DNA from: Kosakonia sp. SMBL-WEM22
GTDB lineage: Bacteria; Pseudomonadota; Gammaproteobacteria; Enterobacterales; Enterobacteriaceae
NCBI RefSeq assembly: GCF_014490785.1
Contig: NZ_CP051488.1
Span: forward strand, 620,001-684,000
Reading direction: 5' to 3'
Length of the DNA: 64,000 nucleotides
In this document: positions 35,835 through 43,702 of the stretch, piece after piece
Position numbering within the stretch: position 1 is the first letter of the stretch
Layout of the letters: each line of letters begins with the position of its first letter
The notes under the pieces: model-generated
The model's input: the letters and a program-made list of their open reading frames with translations, nothing else
What the model was told of the DNA's origin: nothing
Databases searched by the model: none
Made by a program: the position numbers and the translations under genes

Positions 35835-36245
35835 ATGAATAAATTCATTTTAATCGCGGCTGTATTTCTGCTCACGGGCTGCCCTGGGCCTATGGATCCT
35901 GTTCCTCAAGAGTACCCCGCACAAGCCCGATTGGTCGACAATAAGGTGTGCATCACCGTTCCGGCCAGGGCGGGCGATAAAATATTCTCTGTGCAGTTTG
36001 GTACTGAATCAGGCCGTGAGATATACAAAACCTTTGGTCAGCCTGATCAGCAGCTCCCGGTTGTTCAGGGTCAATGCCTGCCCACGTTTGATTTTCAGTT
36101 CAAGCCGGGGGAAAGATATGCGGCTTATTATAAGTTAACAAACCCGCACACCGGGCCGGGTAAGTTGTTTGCCGCGCGGTTCTCGCTGGAGAAGAGTGAG
36201 AATGGACACCTTCAGCTGAAACAATACAGTCGTAGTGAATATTAG
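35835..36245 (+). CDS. Small lipoprotein, putative immunity-type
   Basis: A 136-residue lipoprotein: signal peptide MNKFILIAAVFLLTGC with lipobox LTGC (Cys16). The mature part is a beta-rich ~120 residues with two further cysteines (DNKVCITVPARAGD and GQCLPTF). The shape resembles lipoproteins annotated as T6SS immunity proteins of the DUF7480 kind; that assignment is from memory and moderate. Retention after Cys16 with Pro at +2 gives no clear inner-membrane (Asp+2) signal. It may belong with the toxin-immunity remains upstream. Confidence 0.72.
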   Translation: MNKFILIAAVFLLTGCPGPMDPVPQEYPAQARLVDNKVCITVPARAGDKIFSVQFGTESGREIYKTFGQPDQQLPVVQGQCLPTFDFQFKPGERYAAYYKLTNPHTGPGKLFAARFSLEKSENGHLQLKQYSRSEY

Positions 36246-36353
36246 TATTTTGAGATGATTTCTTTGTGGGCGTAAAATCAGGCCTGGCGGAATAAACTCA
36301 TCCTGGACGCTCTATTCAGTAGGAATAAAAACCTTAATTAAAAAATTATTTTC

Positions 36354-36378
36354 AGCGCGTCTTTCAGATGCGCTTTTT
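36354..36378 (+). terminator. Intrinsic terminator after the lipoprotein gene
   Basis: GCGCGTCT pairs with AGATGCGC (one G-U pair) around a TTC loop and is followed by TTTTTATT. Confidence 0.78.
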
Positions 36379-36474
36379 ATTATTTCTCAAAGATAAATCT
36401 CACTTCTTAATATCTAAATAGCTTCAGAAGCTTCTTATTTTATCCTGTTTTTATCTGGACTTTATTTCTGTTTG

Positions 36475-36490
36475 TTGGTGATATGTACAG
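36475..36490. promoter_or_regulatory. Possible LexA box upstream of symE
   Basis: TTGGTGATATGTACAG keeps the right half of the SOS box (TGTACAG) and matches the 16-base consensus at 11 positions by eye. E. coli symE is SOS-induced through LexA, which is the reason to consider it. Confidence 0.35.
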
Positions 36491-36499
36491 GTTTTTAGC

Positions 36500-36580
36500 G
36501 CGATGCGGATGTGCTGCAACACACCCGCACCGCTCATCACAATCACTATTAAACAGGAATAGTAATCATGACTGACACGC
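36500..36580 (-). ncRNA. symR: Candidate SymR-type antisense RNA
   Basis: In E. coli a short RNA opposite the symE ribosome-binding region represses the toxin. Here a hairpin at 36504-36529 (TGCGG, TGTG, six-base loop, CACA, CCGCA) pairs fully only on the minus strand, where its mismatch becomes G-U. Ends are approximate and no promoter was located with confidence. Confidence 0.3.
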
Positions 36581-36909
36581 ATTCTATTGCACAACCGTTT
36601 GAACCAGAAGTCTTCCCGGCAAATAACCGTCAACTGACCGTAACTTATGCGAGCCGCTATCCGGATTACAGCCGTATTCCCGCCATCATTATGAAAGGGC
36701 AGTGGCTGGAGGCCGCCGGTTTTACCAGCGGCACGGGAGTCGATGTGAAAGTAATGGATGGCTGTATTGTGCTCACCGCCCGGCAACCCGCTCCTCAAGA
36801 GAGCGAACTGATGCGGTCGCTGCGCCGGGCGTGCAAGCTTTCAGCGCGTAAACAGAAGCAGGTGCAGGAGTTTATAGGCGTGATTTCCGGTAAACAGAAA
36901 GTCGCCTGA
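36568..36909 (+). CDS. symE: SymE toxin (type I toxin-antitoxin)
   Basis: A 113-residue protein with the E. coli SymE sequence nearly throughout: [44 protein letters not shown], and the C-terminus [17 protein letters not shown]. SymE is an AbrB-fold-derived toxin, SOS-induced, repressed by the antisense RNA SymR. In E. coli it sits by the restriction genes of the immigration control region; here it is next to immunity and fimbrial remains a few kb from the dnd island. Confidence 0.93.
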   Translation: MTDTHSIAQPFEPEVFPANNRQLTVTYASRYPDYSRIPAIIMKGQWLEAAGFTSGTGVDVKVMDGCIVLTARQPAPQESELMRSLRRACKLSARKQKQVQEFIGVISGKQKVA

Positions 36910-36917
36910 ATGGAAAC

Positions 36918-36950
36918 CCGCTCCCGGCAAAAAAACCGGGAGCGGTTCAT
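36918..36950 (+). terminator. Hairpin terminator after symE
   Basis: CCGCTCCCGG and CCGGGAGCGG form a perfect 10-bp stem around an eight-base A-rich loop, eight bases past the symE stop. The following TTCATT is only weakly U-rich. Confidence 0.75.
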
Positions 36951-37147
36951 TGTCAGGAGGCGGTCATTCCAACCAGAAGGTCTGTTACCGGAACCCTGAA
37001 CGCATTCCCGAATGCCAGCCCGCGTCACGGCCATTTACCTGCTTTCATGCAAACCATTCGGCCTTATACTGACTGGAACTCGGGCAATGTAGCTATATCA
37101 ACCATTAATGGAAGCTTTATGCAATCAGGAAAGGGCGCACCGATAGT

Positions 37148-37570
37148 ATGAAAACCTCTACAAAAATTTTACTCACAACGATTGCCGTCATCGCCGCAGG
37201 CCTGGTTTACGCATGGCCCTACGTCAAAATGGATTTTGCTGAAAGCGCTAACTATACGGAGCAGGATAAACGGGAGTACGAATTTTTCACCCCAGAACTG
37301 TTAAAGAAAATACCGCGCGTGTCTGAAAATTATCGGTTCGGGTATTCCAATGTTACTGGCCCGGATCTGCTTATTTACGATGTGACGTTTTCGGGCACAA
37401 CAGATGCGAGCAGAATAAAAACCTATCTTGAAGAAAACGGATATAAGCGTCTTGGTGTCTGCAATATTGAAGGGGAGTGCTGGCAAGGCGCTGACCCCAA
37501 AACCTCTGTCTCGGTTGGTGTCGTATCGAAGCCAGAAACCGTCATTGTATCGGTGGTAGAGAAGCCCTAA
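37148..37570 (+). CDS. Unknown small membrane-anchored protein, paralogue 1
   Basis: A 140-residue protein with an N-terminal hydrophobic helix (residues 7-26) and a periplasmic domain. The core YEFFTPELLKKIPRVSENYR, then a YDVTFSG strand and IKTYLEENGYKRLG, is echoed in the protein encoded at 39430-39846 (YYLYT, PRASEKYHF, IRNYLTSLGYASV). The two are diverged paralogues. No known family comes to mind. Cys residues (GVCNIEGECW) may form a disulphide. No strong RBS was identified in front of the ATG. Confidence 0.75.
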   Translation: MKTSTKILLTTIAVIAAGLVYAWPYVKMDFAESANYTEQDKREYEFFTPELLKKIPRVSENYRFGYSNVTGPDLLIYDVTFSGTTDASRIKTYLEENGYKRLGVCNIEGECWQGADPKTSVSVGVVSKPETVIVSVVEKP

Positions 37571-37789
37571 TTTAAATACTTCTTCTACTAAAAAGTATAA
37601 ATAATGCGGGGGGCGTTTCTGATGCCCTCCCATTGTGAAGAATTTATCCCCCAGCCAAATAATCCCCCTTAAAAAATTCCTCCCCAACTCCCCCTTTCCA
37701 AAATGCTATCCTGTCGCTGGATTCAGGCCGGGCTACATTCACGGTACTGGCCTGATTTTATTCCCCTTTTTTAAGTAAGGAGTAAGACA

Positions 37790-38401
37790 ATGTCAGTTAA
37801 GAGAAAACACCTGACTCGCCACGAGGTGAGGCAAATATTGCTGGCAACAGACCGCGGGCTGCACTTTGCGCGGGATTACTGCCTCATCCAGATGTGTTTT
37901 TTACACGGGCTGCGCGTCAGCGAACTGTGCGATATGCGCTTGTCCGATATCGATCTGGTCGGGCGGTCGGTTTATGTCCGGCGGCTTAAAAACAGCCTCT
38001 CCACGCAGCATCCGCTGTTTGATACCGAACTGCCTGCGCTGACGCGCTGGCTGAACGAGCGTCGCCGCTGGCGGGATGCGGACAGCGACTGGCTCTTCCT
38101 CTCGCAAAAAGGCGGGCCGCTCTCGCGCCATCAGGTGCGGTTGCTGCTTAAACGTTATGGCGAACTGGGGGGAATCAGCATCTCCGCTCATCCGCACATG
38201 TTGCGGCACGGGTGCGGTTACGCACTGGCGGATTTGGGGCGTGATACGCGTCTGATACAGGATTATCTCGGGCACCGTAACATCCGGCATACGGTGATCT
38301 ATACGGCCACCAACACGCAGCGGTTTCTCAATGTCTGGGGAGATGTTTCGCAAAATCAACCATTTAGTGCCAAAACGCAAAGTAGTATCAGAAAAATTTA
38401 G
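37790..38401 (+). CDS. FimB/FimE-family tyrosine recombinase
   Basis: A 203-residue site-specific recombinase of the fim switch family, the usual length. All catalytic residues are seen: R42 (HGLRVSEL), K67, H136 and R139 (HPHMLRHG), H162 (LGHRNIRHT) and Tyr171 (VIYTATN). FimB/FimE invert the promoter segment of type 1 fimbriae in E. coli. Here one recombinase precedes one fimbrial subunit, 345 bases away. AAGGAG precedes the ATG. I cannot tell FimB from FimE by eye. Confidence 0.93.
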   Translation: MSVKRKHLTRHEVRQILLATDRGLHFARDYCLIQMCFLHGLRVSELCDMRLSDIDLVGRSVYVRRLKNSLSTQHPLFDTELPALTRWLNERRRWRDADSDWLFLSQKGGPLSRHQVRLLLKRYGELGGISISAHPHMLRHGCGYALADLGRDTRLIQDYLGHRNIRHTVIYTATNTQRFLNVWGDVSQNQPFSAKTQSSIRKI

Positions 38402-38745
38402 GGTAGAGTCAAAATTTTTCTGATGCCTCTTCAGGCAAGACGTTATCTTGCTGTTTTTAAATCGTTATTTTTTGCAAGCACGTCGTAATAACGCATTAAC
38501 TTTTACTGGCAACGTGATCCAGTTGTTCACGTTGCCAGTGTTATCTTCTCAACGTCCCGTTATTTTATCTCTCTTATCTTGCCAAAAAGCGCGTTCCCTG
38601 ACGTTTTATGCTGCCTTCCTCTTTTTTTAAAAATCTTCCGCTGAACTCACCACTCTGGCACTAACGGGAAAGTTTGACGCAGATTATTTCGCCGCCGTTG
38701 TAGAGCAGGGCATGGCTCTGCGTCATTTTTATCAAGGAGAAGAAA
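38402..38745. other. Region between recombinase and fimbrial gene
   Basis: A 344-base gene-free region occupying the place of the invertible fimS element. The classical 9-bp repeats TTGGGGCCA were not found. The main structure is the 13-bp inverted repeat at 38505-38539. A fimbrial-gene promoter would be expected here. Confidence 0.55.
38505..38539. repeat. 13-bp perfect inverted repeat upstream of the fimbrial gene
   Basis: ACTGGCAACGTGA and TCACGTTGCCAGT flank nine bases. There is no U-tract. It could be a terminator-like hairpin of the recombinase gene or a recombination or regulatory site. Confidence 0.7.
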
Positions 38746-39267
38746 ATGAACATGCGGTTAGCAAACACGGCTTTTATCGTCTGGATAGGGCTTGTCGGCA
38801 CAGCGCAGGCCGCAGACGGCACCATCTACTTTACCGGCAGCATTACCAACCAGACCTGCGTGGTAGACAGCAGTTCGCAAAGCATGAATGTTGATTTAGG
38901 CAAAGTCTCCGTGACGACGCTCAACGGCGCTGCCGGCTTGAAATCGGCCCCGACACACTTCAGCATTACGCTCAATGATTGCCCCGACACCGTCACCGCG
39001 CTGAAAGTGAAATTCGACGGCACTGCGCATGCGGTTAATCAGCGCCTGCTGTCGCTGGACAGCGGAAGTCACGTTGCGAGTGGCGTCGGTATCGAAATCG
39101 CCGATAAAAATGGTTCTGCCATTCCGCTCTACTCGGCCTCGGGAGAATACCCCCTCGGTGAAGGCAGCAACACGCTCAATTTCACCGCCCGCTATGTCTC
39201 GACCGGCACGACGGTCACCACCGGTGCGGCTAACGCTACCTCGCAATTCATCCTTAATTACCGCTAA
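38746..39267 (+). CDS. Type 1-like fimbrial major subunit, orphan
   Basis: A 173-residue fimbrillin: signal peptide ending TAQAADG, two cysteines forming the pilin disulphide (NQTCVVD and NDCPDT), typical strands SITLNDCPDTVTALKVKFDG and GANATSQF-like C-terminus ending ILNYR. Export to the periplasm and donor-strand assembly by a chaperone and usher are expected for the family. No chaperone, usher or adhesin gene follows; only a truncated gene start remains. AAGGAG lies six bases before the ATG. Confidence 0.88.
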   Translation: MNMRLANTAFIVWIGLVGTAQAADGTIYFTGSITNQTCVVDSSSQSMNVDLGKVSVTTLNGAAGLKSAPTHFSITLNDCPDTVTALKVKFDGTAHAVNQRLLSLDSGSHVASGVGIEIADKNGSAIPLYSASGEYPLGEGSNTLNFTARYVSTGTTVTTGAANATSQFILNYR

Positions 39268-39279
39268 CGCCCGACCGAC

Positions 39280-39310
39280 GCGGAGATACACATTAACGAT
39301 GTATCTCCGC
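39280..39310 (+). terminator. Hairpin after the fimbrial subunit gene
   Basis: GCGGAGATACA and TGTATCTCCGC form a perfect 11-bp stem around nine bases. No U-tract follows. Similar hairpins after fimA limit read-through to the assembly genes. Confidence 0.65.
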
Positions 39311-39342
39311 ATAACAATGACGGTGTCTACGGAGAGAAGAAG

Positions 39343-39405
39343 ATGAAGAGGCAACTGCATGTTGTGCTGGCTATGCTCTGCCTCAACGGTAGGTGCCCGG
39401 AGTAA
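39343..39405 (+). pseudogene. Truncated gene start after the fimbrial subunit
   Basis: A 20-codon frame MKRQLHVVLAMLCLNGRCPE preceded by GGAGAGAAG. The hydrophobic run after a basic start looks like a signal peptide cut short by a stop. Its place is where the periplasmic chaperone (or next subunit) of a fim operon would start. Probably the remaining 5' end of a deleted fimbrial gene. Confidence 0.5.
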
Positions 39406-39429
39406 ATGGCGCGGTAAGTAAAAAAATAT

Positions 39430-39846
39430 TTAAAAGCCAGAGCGAGTCAGCGTTAGCGTCCGTGTTTGCGGATCCCGGGTGATAACAAAGTAGGGCATGG
39501 TTTTTCCCTCGCGCTGCCATCTTTCCAGTAAGCCTTCGCGCTCTACGCTGGCATATCCCAGCGAGGTTAAATAGTTTCTGATAACGGTTATGTCAGCATC
39601 CGGGCTGTAAACAATGCTGCTGTCCCTTGGCTGAGTGCCATCCTCGGCGGTGAAGGTGAAGTGATATTTCTCAGAGGCTCTCGGCGCATGGCGAATGTCG
39701 CTATCGGTGTAAAGATAATAGGCCCACAAGTTTGCTTCGGTATAGCCTTCGTGGCGCTCAGCCACTTTCTGCGTGCTGCAATCAATCAGCACAAAGCCAA
39801 TGATGACCAGCAGAATAAACAGTGACGCTCTTTTTAGTTTATTCAT
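39430..39846 (-). CDS. Unknown small membrane-anchored protein, paralogue 2
   Basis: A 138-residue protein with a hydrophobic N-terminal helix (residues 8-22) ending LIDCS. The residues before the Cys do not match a lipobox, so a membrane anchor is more likely. The periplasmic core (ANLWAYYLYTDSDI, PRASEKYHFTF, VIRNYLTSLGYASV) matches the protein encoded at 37148-37570. The RBS is GGAGG. The two paralogues flank the recombinase and fimbrial subunit in opposite orientation. Role unknown. Confidence 0.78.
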   Translation of the reverse strand: MNKLKRASLFILLVIIGFVLIDCSTQKVAERHEGYTEANLWAYYLYTDSDIRHAPRASEKYHFTFTAEDGTQPRDSSIVYSPDADITVIRNYLTSLGYASVEREGLLERWQREGKTMPYFVITRDPQTRTLTLTRSGF

Positions 39847-40182
39847 ATCTCCTCCTTCGCACTCCGTTTGCAGTGGGGCTTAAAGTGCCAGCTCCCCCGG
39901 TTGTATTAACAGAAAAAGGTCAATGTGGTTAAGAAAAACGTTATACCTGTCTCTGTATCAAACGAAACGCATGCAATAAGTCTGAAAAAGACGAAGAGTT
40001 GACCCAGGTTTTAATCCCCACCTAAACAAGTGATTGCGCTCCTTTGCCGGGCATGGAGAATGCCTGATCGTGCGCCGTACAAAGCAGAGCAAGAAAAGAG
40101 TCAGCAAAAACCTGTAGTGGTTTTTGACGAAAAAAGAAGCGTATAACTACGTTTCACACAGCCAAACAGCAAAGGAGTAGCG
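39847..40182. other. Gene-free divergent region
   Basis: No gene is supported in this 336-base gap between two divergent genes. It must hold promoters for both. A TTGACC at 39999-40004 is a possible -35 for the rightward gene, but no good -10 partner was found. Confidence 0.5.
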
Positions 40183-41889
40183 ATGTTACAAAGAGAGGAT
40201 TTTCCGGCAAAAACCAGGTGGGTGATTATCGCCATTGGCATGCTCGCCGGCTTACTATGTGCGTTGTCCGGCGGGCTCATCAAGGATCACGACTTCGCGT
40301 TTTATCTGTCGCCGCTTGCCATTGCCTTTGCCAGCGTGCTCGCCTTCACCCTGTACAGGGTAAACGATGCTAAGCCGTGGATCTGCGCGCTGCTGACGCT
40401 GCCGTTTATCGCGCTGATGACCGGCTGGCTGCGCTGGAACTTTCCCGGACTGCCGAACGATGATTTTCACGGCACAAACTTCGGGGCATCGACATTTCTG
40501 CTTACTCTGGTGATGCCGTTCCTGGCGGCTTTCTGCGCTCCATCCGCGCAGAAAGCGGATAAACATGCCTTTATCACCGGCGCGCTATGGAACAACGCCT
40601 TCACTCTGGGCGTGACCGCAGTGATGACCGGGCTGTTCTGGCTGGTGCTGCTGCTGTGGAGCAAACTCTTCAGCATGATTGGCATCACGCTGTTTGAGCA
40701 CCTCTTTTTTGATAACCCTTTTTTCCCGGCGATGGCGACGGGAGCTGCCATCACTGCCGCGATTGTCTTTTGCCGACGCCTGCCGGGTGCCGCCGGGCTG
40801 TTCCGTAACCTGCTGACGCTCGCGGTCAGCGTGCTGCTGCCGCTGCACGCGGTTATCTCTCTGCTGTTTCTGGCCTGCCTGCCCTTTACCGGGCTGGCGA
40901 TTATCCCGGCCTCTGTCTCCGCCGCAACACTGCTGCTGACCATGACGCTGCTAGTGCTGGCATTCAGTGCGATGGTTGGCGAAAAAGCGCCAGCTGCGTC
41001 ACGCTGGTCGCGGGTGATTGCGCGTCTGGTGCTGGTGGCGCAGTGGATCACGCCGCTGCTCGCCGCGCTGGCGGGCTGGGCGCTGTGGTTGCGCATTGCC
41101 GAATATGGCTGGACGATGGATCGCGTTTACGGTGTGGCTCTTACGCTTCTGGCTTTGATCGGGTCGTTGCTGCTGGTCCGCTATCAGCGCCGGGCCTGGT
41201 CGCAGGGCGCGGCTAACATGAACAGCTTTATCGTCCTGATGCTGGCACTTACCGCCTGCGGCTGGTTTTTGCTGCATACGGCGGTTGTTGATCCGCTGCG
41301 TATCGCTGTTAACACTCAGCTGGCGCGTTACGCCGAGGGCAAAGCAAAAGCCGACGGAGAGGATCTTTACATGTTCAGCAACGCCGGGCGCCGCGGCAAA
41401 GAAGCGTTACAGATGCTGAAGGCGCATCCGCAGTGGCTCAAAGATCCGGTGCAGCAGCAAGCGATGCTGATGCAAATCCTCGGCGGCTATAACGAAGGCG
41501 CGAAGAAAGGCATCAAAGAGTTACAGCAAAGCATACCGCTGCGCGAAGGCAGCGAAGCGCCGCCGGAGAGCTGGTGGCAGGCGCAAACGCAGTATGTTGA
41601 TCACACGCTGAGTACCTGTATGGTCGATAGCAGCGCCTGCCTGATCTGGATGCAGGATCTCAATAACGACGGTACGCCGGAAGTGCTGCTTTATAACCGC
41701 AACGACATTGGGATTTCGGTCTATACCCGCCAGGGCAATGAGTGGCGTCAGGCGGGCAGCGTCACGCTGTCGCAAAACGCCGAAAAAGCGTTGCGCGAAA
41801 GTATGCCTAAAACCGTCAGCAAACCCTGGCGCGATCTGGAGATCAACGGCCAGCGCTATCCGGTGCAGTATTACGGCTTCGAAGGTTAA
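40183..41889 (+). CDS. DUF4153-like polytopic membrane protein
   Basis: A 568-residue protein. About ten to eleven hydrophobic segments span residues 12-370 and a soluble C-terminal domain of roughly 180 residues follows. The membrane part has the DUF4153 look (LWNNAFTLGVTAVMTGLFWL, LWSKLFSMIGI, IARLVLVAQWITPLL). The tail has an EF-like acidic strand WMQDLNNDGTPEVLLYNRND, resembling FG-GAP/calcium-type loops. Function unknown. AAAGGAG precedes the ATG. Confidence 0.8.
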   Translation: MLQREDFPAKTRWVIIAIGMLAGLLCALSGGLIKDHDFAFYLSPLAIAFASVLAFTLYRVNDAKPWICALLTLPFIALMTGWLRWNFPGLPNDDFHGTNFGASTFLLTLVMPFLAAFCAPSAQKADKHAFITGALWNNAFTLGVTAVMTGLFWLVLLLWSKLFSMIGITLFEHLFFDNPFFPAMATGAAITAAIVFCRRLPGAAGLFRNLLTLAVSVLLPLHAVISLLFLACLPFTGLAIIPASVSAATLLLTMTLLVLAFSAMVGEKAPAASRWSRVIARLVLVAQWITPLLAALAGWALWLRIAEYGWTMDRVYGVALTLLALIGSLLLVRYQRRAWSQGAANMNSFIVLMLALTACGWFLLHTAVVDPLRIAVNTQLARYAEGKAKADGEDLYMFSNAGRRGKEALQMLKAHPQWLKDPVQQQAMLMQILGGYNEGAKKGIKELQQSIPLREGSEAPPESWWQAQTQYVDHTLSTCMVDSSACLIWMQDLNNDGTPEVLLYNRNDIGISVYTRQGNEWRQAGSVTLSQNAEKALRESMPKTVSKPWRDLEINGQRYPVQYYGFEG

Positions 41890-41950
41890 TAATCTTTACG
41901 CCCGGCTCCGCCAGGCCGGGCTGATAAACATTAACGAGAGGAGAGTGACA

Positions 41951-42343
41951 GTGAGCCCGAGCTTAGAAGAGGTCATCGCTTTTGTCCGCGAATGTTCGGG
42001 ATGTAAACGCAAAGCGATCGATGAAAACACGCTGCTGGAGAGGGATCTGCATCTTGCAGGGATGGACGGCGTGGATCTGTTGAACGATGCAGAAACCTTT
42101 TTTGCTGTCAGTTTTGAAACGGATGAGGAGGATTTCCGCTCGCTTTTCTCGTTAAAGGAGAACGAGTATCTCTTCACAGGTGAAGGGTTTGAACTTCTCG
42201 GCATCAGCTACTTTTTTCGCTGGCTGCGCGGCGAGCCAGAGCCTGTAGTGCGCGATCTCTCTGTTGGGCAGCTGCATCAGGTGCTGGTGAAATTGCGTAG
42301 CAAACAGGAGGGCAGTTGCCCCGCAACACCACAGAGTCAATAG
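41951..42343 (+). CDS. DUF1493 family protein
   Basis: A 130-residue acidic protein matching DUF1493 in ENTLLERDLHLAGMDGVDLL and a following SFETDEEDFRSLF segment, which has the overall shape of acyl-carrier-like domains. No phosphopantetheine serine is evident (GMDG in place of GxDS). The start is GTG at 41951 with AGGAG eight bases upstream; a GTG at 41945 is too close to it. It follows the membrane-protein gene by 61 bases, possibly in one operon. Function unknown. Confidence 0.78.
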   Translation: MSPSLEEVIAFVRECSGCKRKAIDENTLLERDLHLAGMDGVDLLNDAETFFAVSFETDEEDFRSLFSLKENEYLFTGEGFELLGISYFFRWLRGEPEPVVRDLSVGQLHQVLVKLRSKQEGSCPATPQSQ

Positions 42344-42708
42344 GTTTTGTAATCGCTGAAATAGAAGTGCTTCCCCGTCTTATTGTCGACACGGATATTG
42401 ACTACAGCACCGGGAAAAAACTGCTCCTTTTCAATAAACGGGAAAGCAATACCACGTTTGGCGAGAACTTCCTCTCCTCTGAAAATATATTTCACCGTCA
42501 CGGCTGCCGTAAGATGATTATTAAGGCCTTGATGCTCATCAAACTTTAAATCAACAATATTTGCCTTAAGGTCTGTGCCGTTTTCTTTCGTTTGTGCATC
42601 TTTAGTCTGGCTCCGCCAGTTAGTTATGCCGACATAAATGAAAAGAAGTACCACACCACCGGTAATAACCCAGCCAAACTTTGGTCCGACGGTCGATAAA
42701 AATTCCAT
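42337..42708 (-). CDS. Small membrane-anchored protein, family A copy 5 (DUF3592-like)
   Basis: One of five family A proteins in this array; all full copies have 123 residues. It has an N-terminal helix (about 12-30), then a beta-rich domain: NGTDLKANIVDLKFDEHQGL, TVKYIFRGEEVLAKRGI, and the closing VRVDN-like strand with FYFSDYKTY. The second of two adjacent ATGs is used, by analogy with the MEFLS start of its paralogues. It converges on the DUF1493 gene, overlapping it by 7 bases. It is the most diverged copy. Confidence 0.72.
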   Translation of the reverse strand: MEFLSTVGPKFGWVITGGVVLLFIYVGITNWRSQTKDAQTKENGTDLKANIVDLKFDEHQGLNNHLTAAVTVKYIFRGEEVLAKRGIAFPFIEKEQFFPGAVVNIRVDNKTGKHFYFSDYKTY

Positions 42709-42924
42709 CATGATAGTGCTGTTTCTCCGTGATTAAGATGTTACTGTGTATGGCTGTATTAGCCTGAATATTATAGACTTTTCTAATTCGGCACTCTACG
42801 CTTTTTAGCCGATTCGTTTTCAACAGCGCCTGGCATACAAAACTGAACGCCAATAATAAGTAAATGTTTGTTCACTTATACATTTTAGAAAAATGTAGCC
42901 CGTTATGCGCTGCGCGTTATGTCT

Positions 42925-43296
42925 TTAACAGTTTTCATGATCGAGGTAGTAAAAATCAGCAGGCCTGTCAGGGTTTACTCTTATTCTCAATAGTTCCCCC
43001 ATTTGGATTTTATCTTTATCAGTGACATAAACTCTGATGCCTCTTTTCGAGGTAATGGTTTGCCCTGAACAGATATATTTCACCGTAACGACACTAACAA
43101 TTTTATTATTGACCCTTTGATATTTATCAGGAACAACCTCCATGATAGTGGCCTCAACATCTACACCATTCTCTTTAATGTTAGCATCTCTTTTATTACT
43201 TTTATGGGTAAGGAAGGCGACGTAGCCTGCAAAGCTCAGGCCTGCCAGCGGGATAAGCCATGACAACTTTAGCATAATCCAGGAAATAAGGGCCAT
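42925..43296 (-). CDS. Small membrane-anchored protein, family A copy 4
   Basis: 123 residues, starting MALISWIMLKLSWLIPLAGL, with one membrane helix. The soluble domain shares KENGVDVEATIMEVVPDKYQ, NNKIVSVVTVKYICSG, ITSKRGIRVYVTDKDK and LRIRVNPDRP with copies 1 and 3. The open frame's earlier ATG lies inside the upstream family B gene and was not used. Function unknown; see the array entry in the findings. Confidence 0.78.
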   Translation of the reverse strand: MALISWIMLKLSWLIPLAGLSFAGYVAFLTHKSNKRDANIKENGVDVEATIMEVVPDKYQRVNNKIVSVVTVKYICSGQTITSKRGIRVYVTDKDKIQMGELLRIRVNPDRPADFYYLDHENC

Positions 43297-43318
43297 AAAT
43301 ACTCCAGAAATAGAGTGA

Positions 43319-43702
43319 CTATTGTTTTTTATAACCGGGTGCTGCGTCACGGATATCAAGCATATTTTTATCGGGGTTGCTTTTTAAATAAACTACAGGA
43401 ATGGGCGCCCCCTGAAGGTAGTTTTGAAGTTCGCTAGCTTTGATATTTATTTGCGCACTCTTTTTTTTATATTCCTTGCCGTTTTCTGCAATGAATGAAT
43501 AGTCAACATGAATATAGGCATACTCGCTGTTCGGTGACAATTTCGATTTTACCTGCAGTATGGTTGCGTCAATATAGCAAGGGTTGCTAAGGATTTTCTT
43601 TTTGGTAAAACGCTCGAATACACCTCTTATTAATGAGTGAGCGATGGCAAATGCCACTATGGTAATAAGAGTGATATGTATCGTTTTAAGAAAGCTATCC
43701 AT
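43319..43702 (-). CDS. Small membrane-anchored protein, family B copy 3
   Basis: 127 residues. It has an N-terminal membrane helix, then KKILSNPCYIDATILQVKSK, HVDYSFIAENGKEYKKKSAQ and PIPVVYLKSNPDKNMLDIRD. Family B differs from family A in its NPCY/DPCY motif, an ending in the DIRDA or NMRNA type, and a shorter strand set, but has the same anchor-plus-beta-domain design. It lies 22 bases upstream of family A copy 4, in the A-B pairing seen across the array. Confidence 0.75.
   Translation of the reverse strand: MDSFLKTIHITLITIVAFAIAHSLIRGVFERFTKKKILSNPCYIDATILQVKSKLSPNSEYAYIHVDYSFIAENGKEYKKKSAQINIKASELQNYLQGAPIPVVYLKSNPDKNMLDIRDAAPGYKKQ

Larger units (their letters stand above)
36246..36567. 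other. Gene-free gap with terminator and symE leader
   Basis: No gene is visible in this 322-base A+T-rich gap. It holds an intrinsic terminator at 36354-36378 and the symE upstream region: a possible LexA box at 36475-36490 and a hairpin at 36504-36529. Confidence 0.6.

Noticed and set aside
38402..38745. Classical fimS invertible element
   Set aside because: The 9-bp TTGGGGCCA repeats are not found, and the only large inverted repeat is a short hairpin.
34960..40180. Right-hand attachment repeat of the leuX 3' end
   Set aside because: Looked for the TTCGAGTCCGGCC and CTTCGGCACCA segments right of leuX and found none in the window.
41708..41950. Upstream extension of the DUF1493 frame
   Set aside because: It overlaps the end of the preceding membrane-protein gene; the GTG at 41951 has the RBS.
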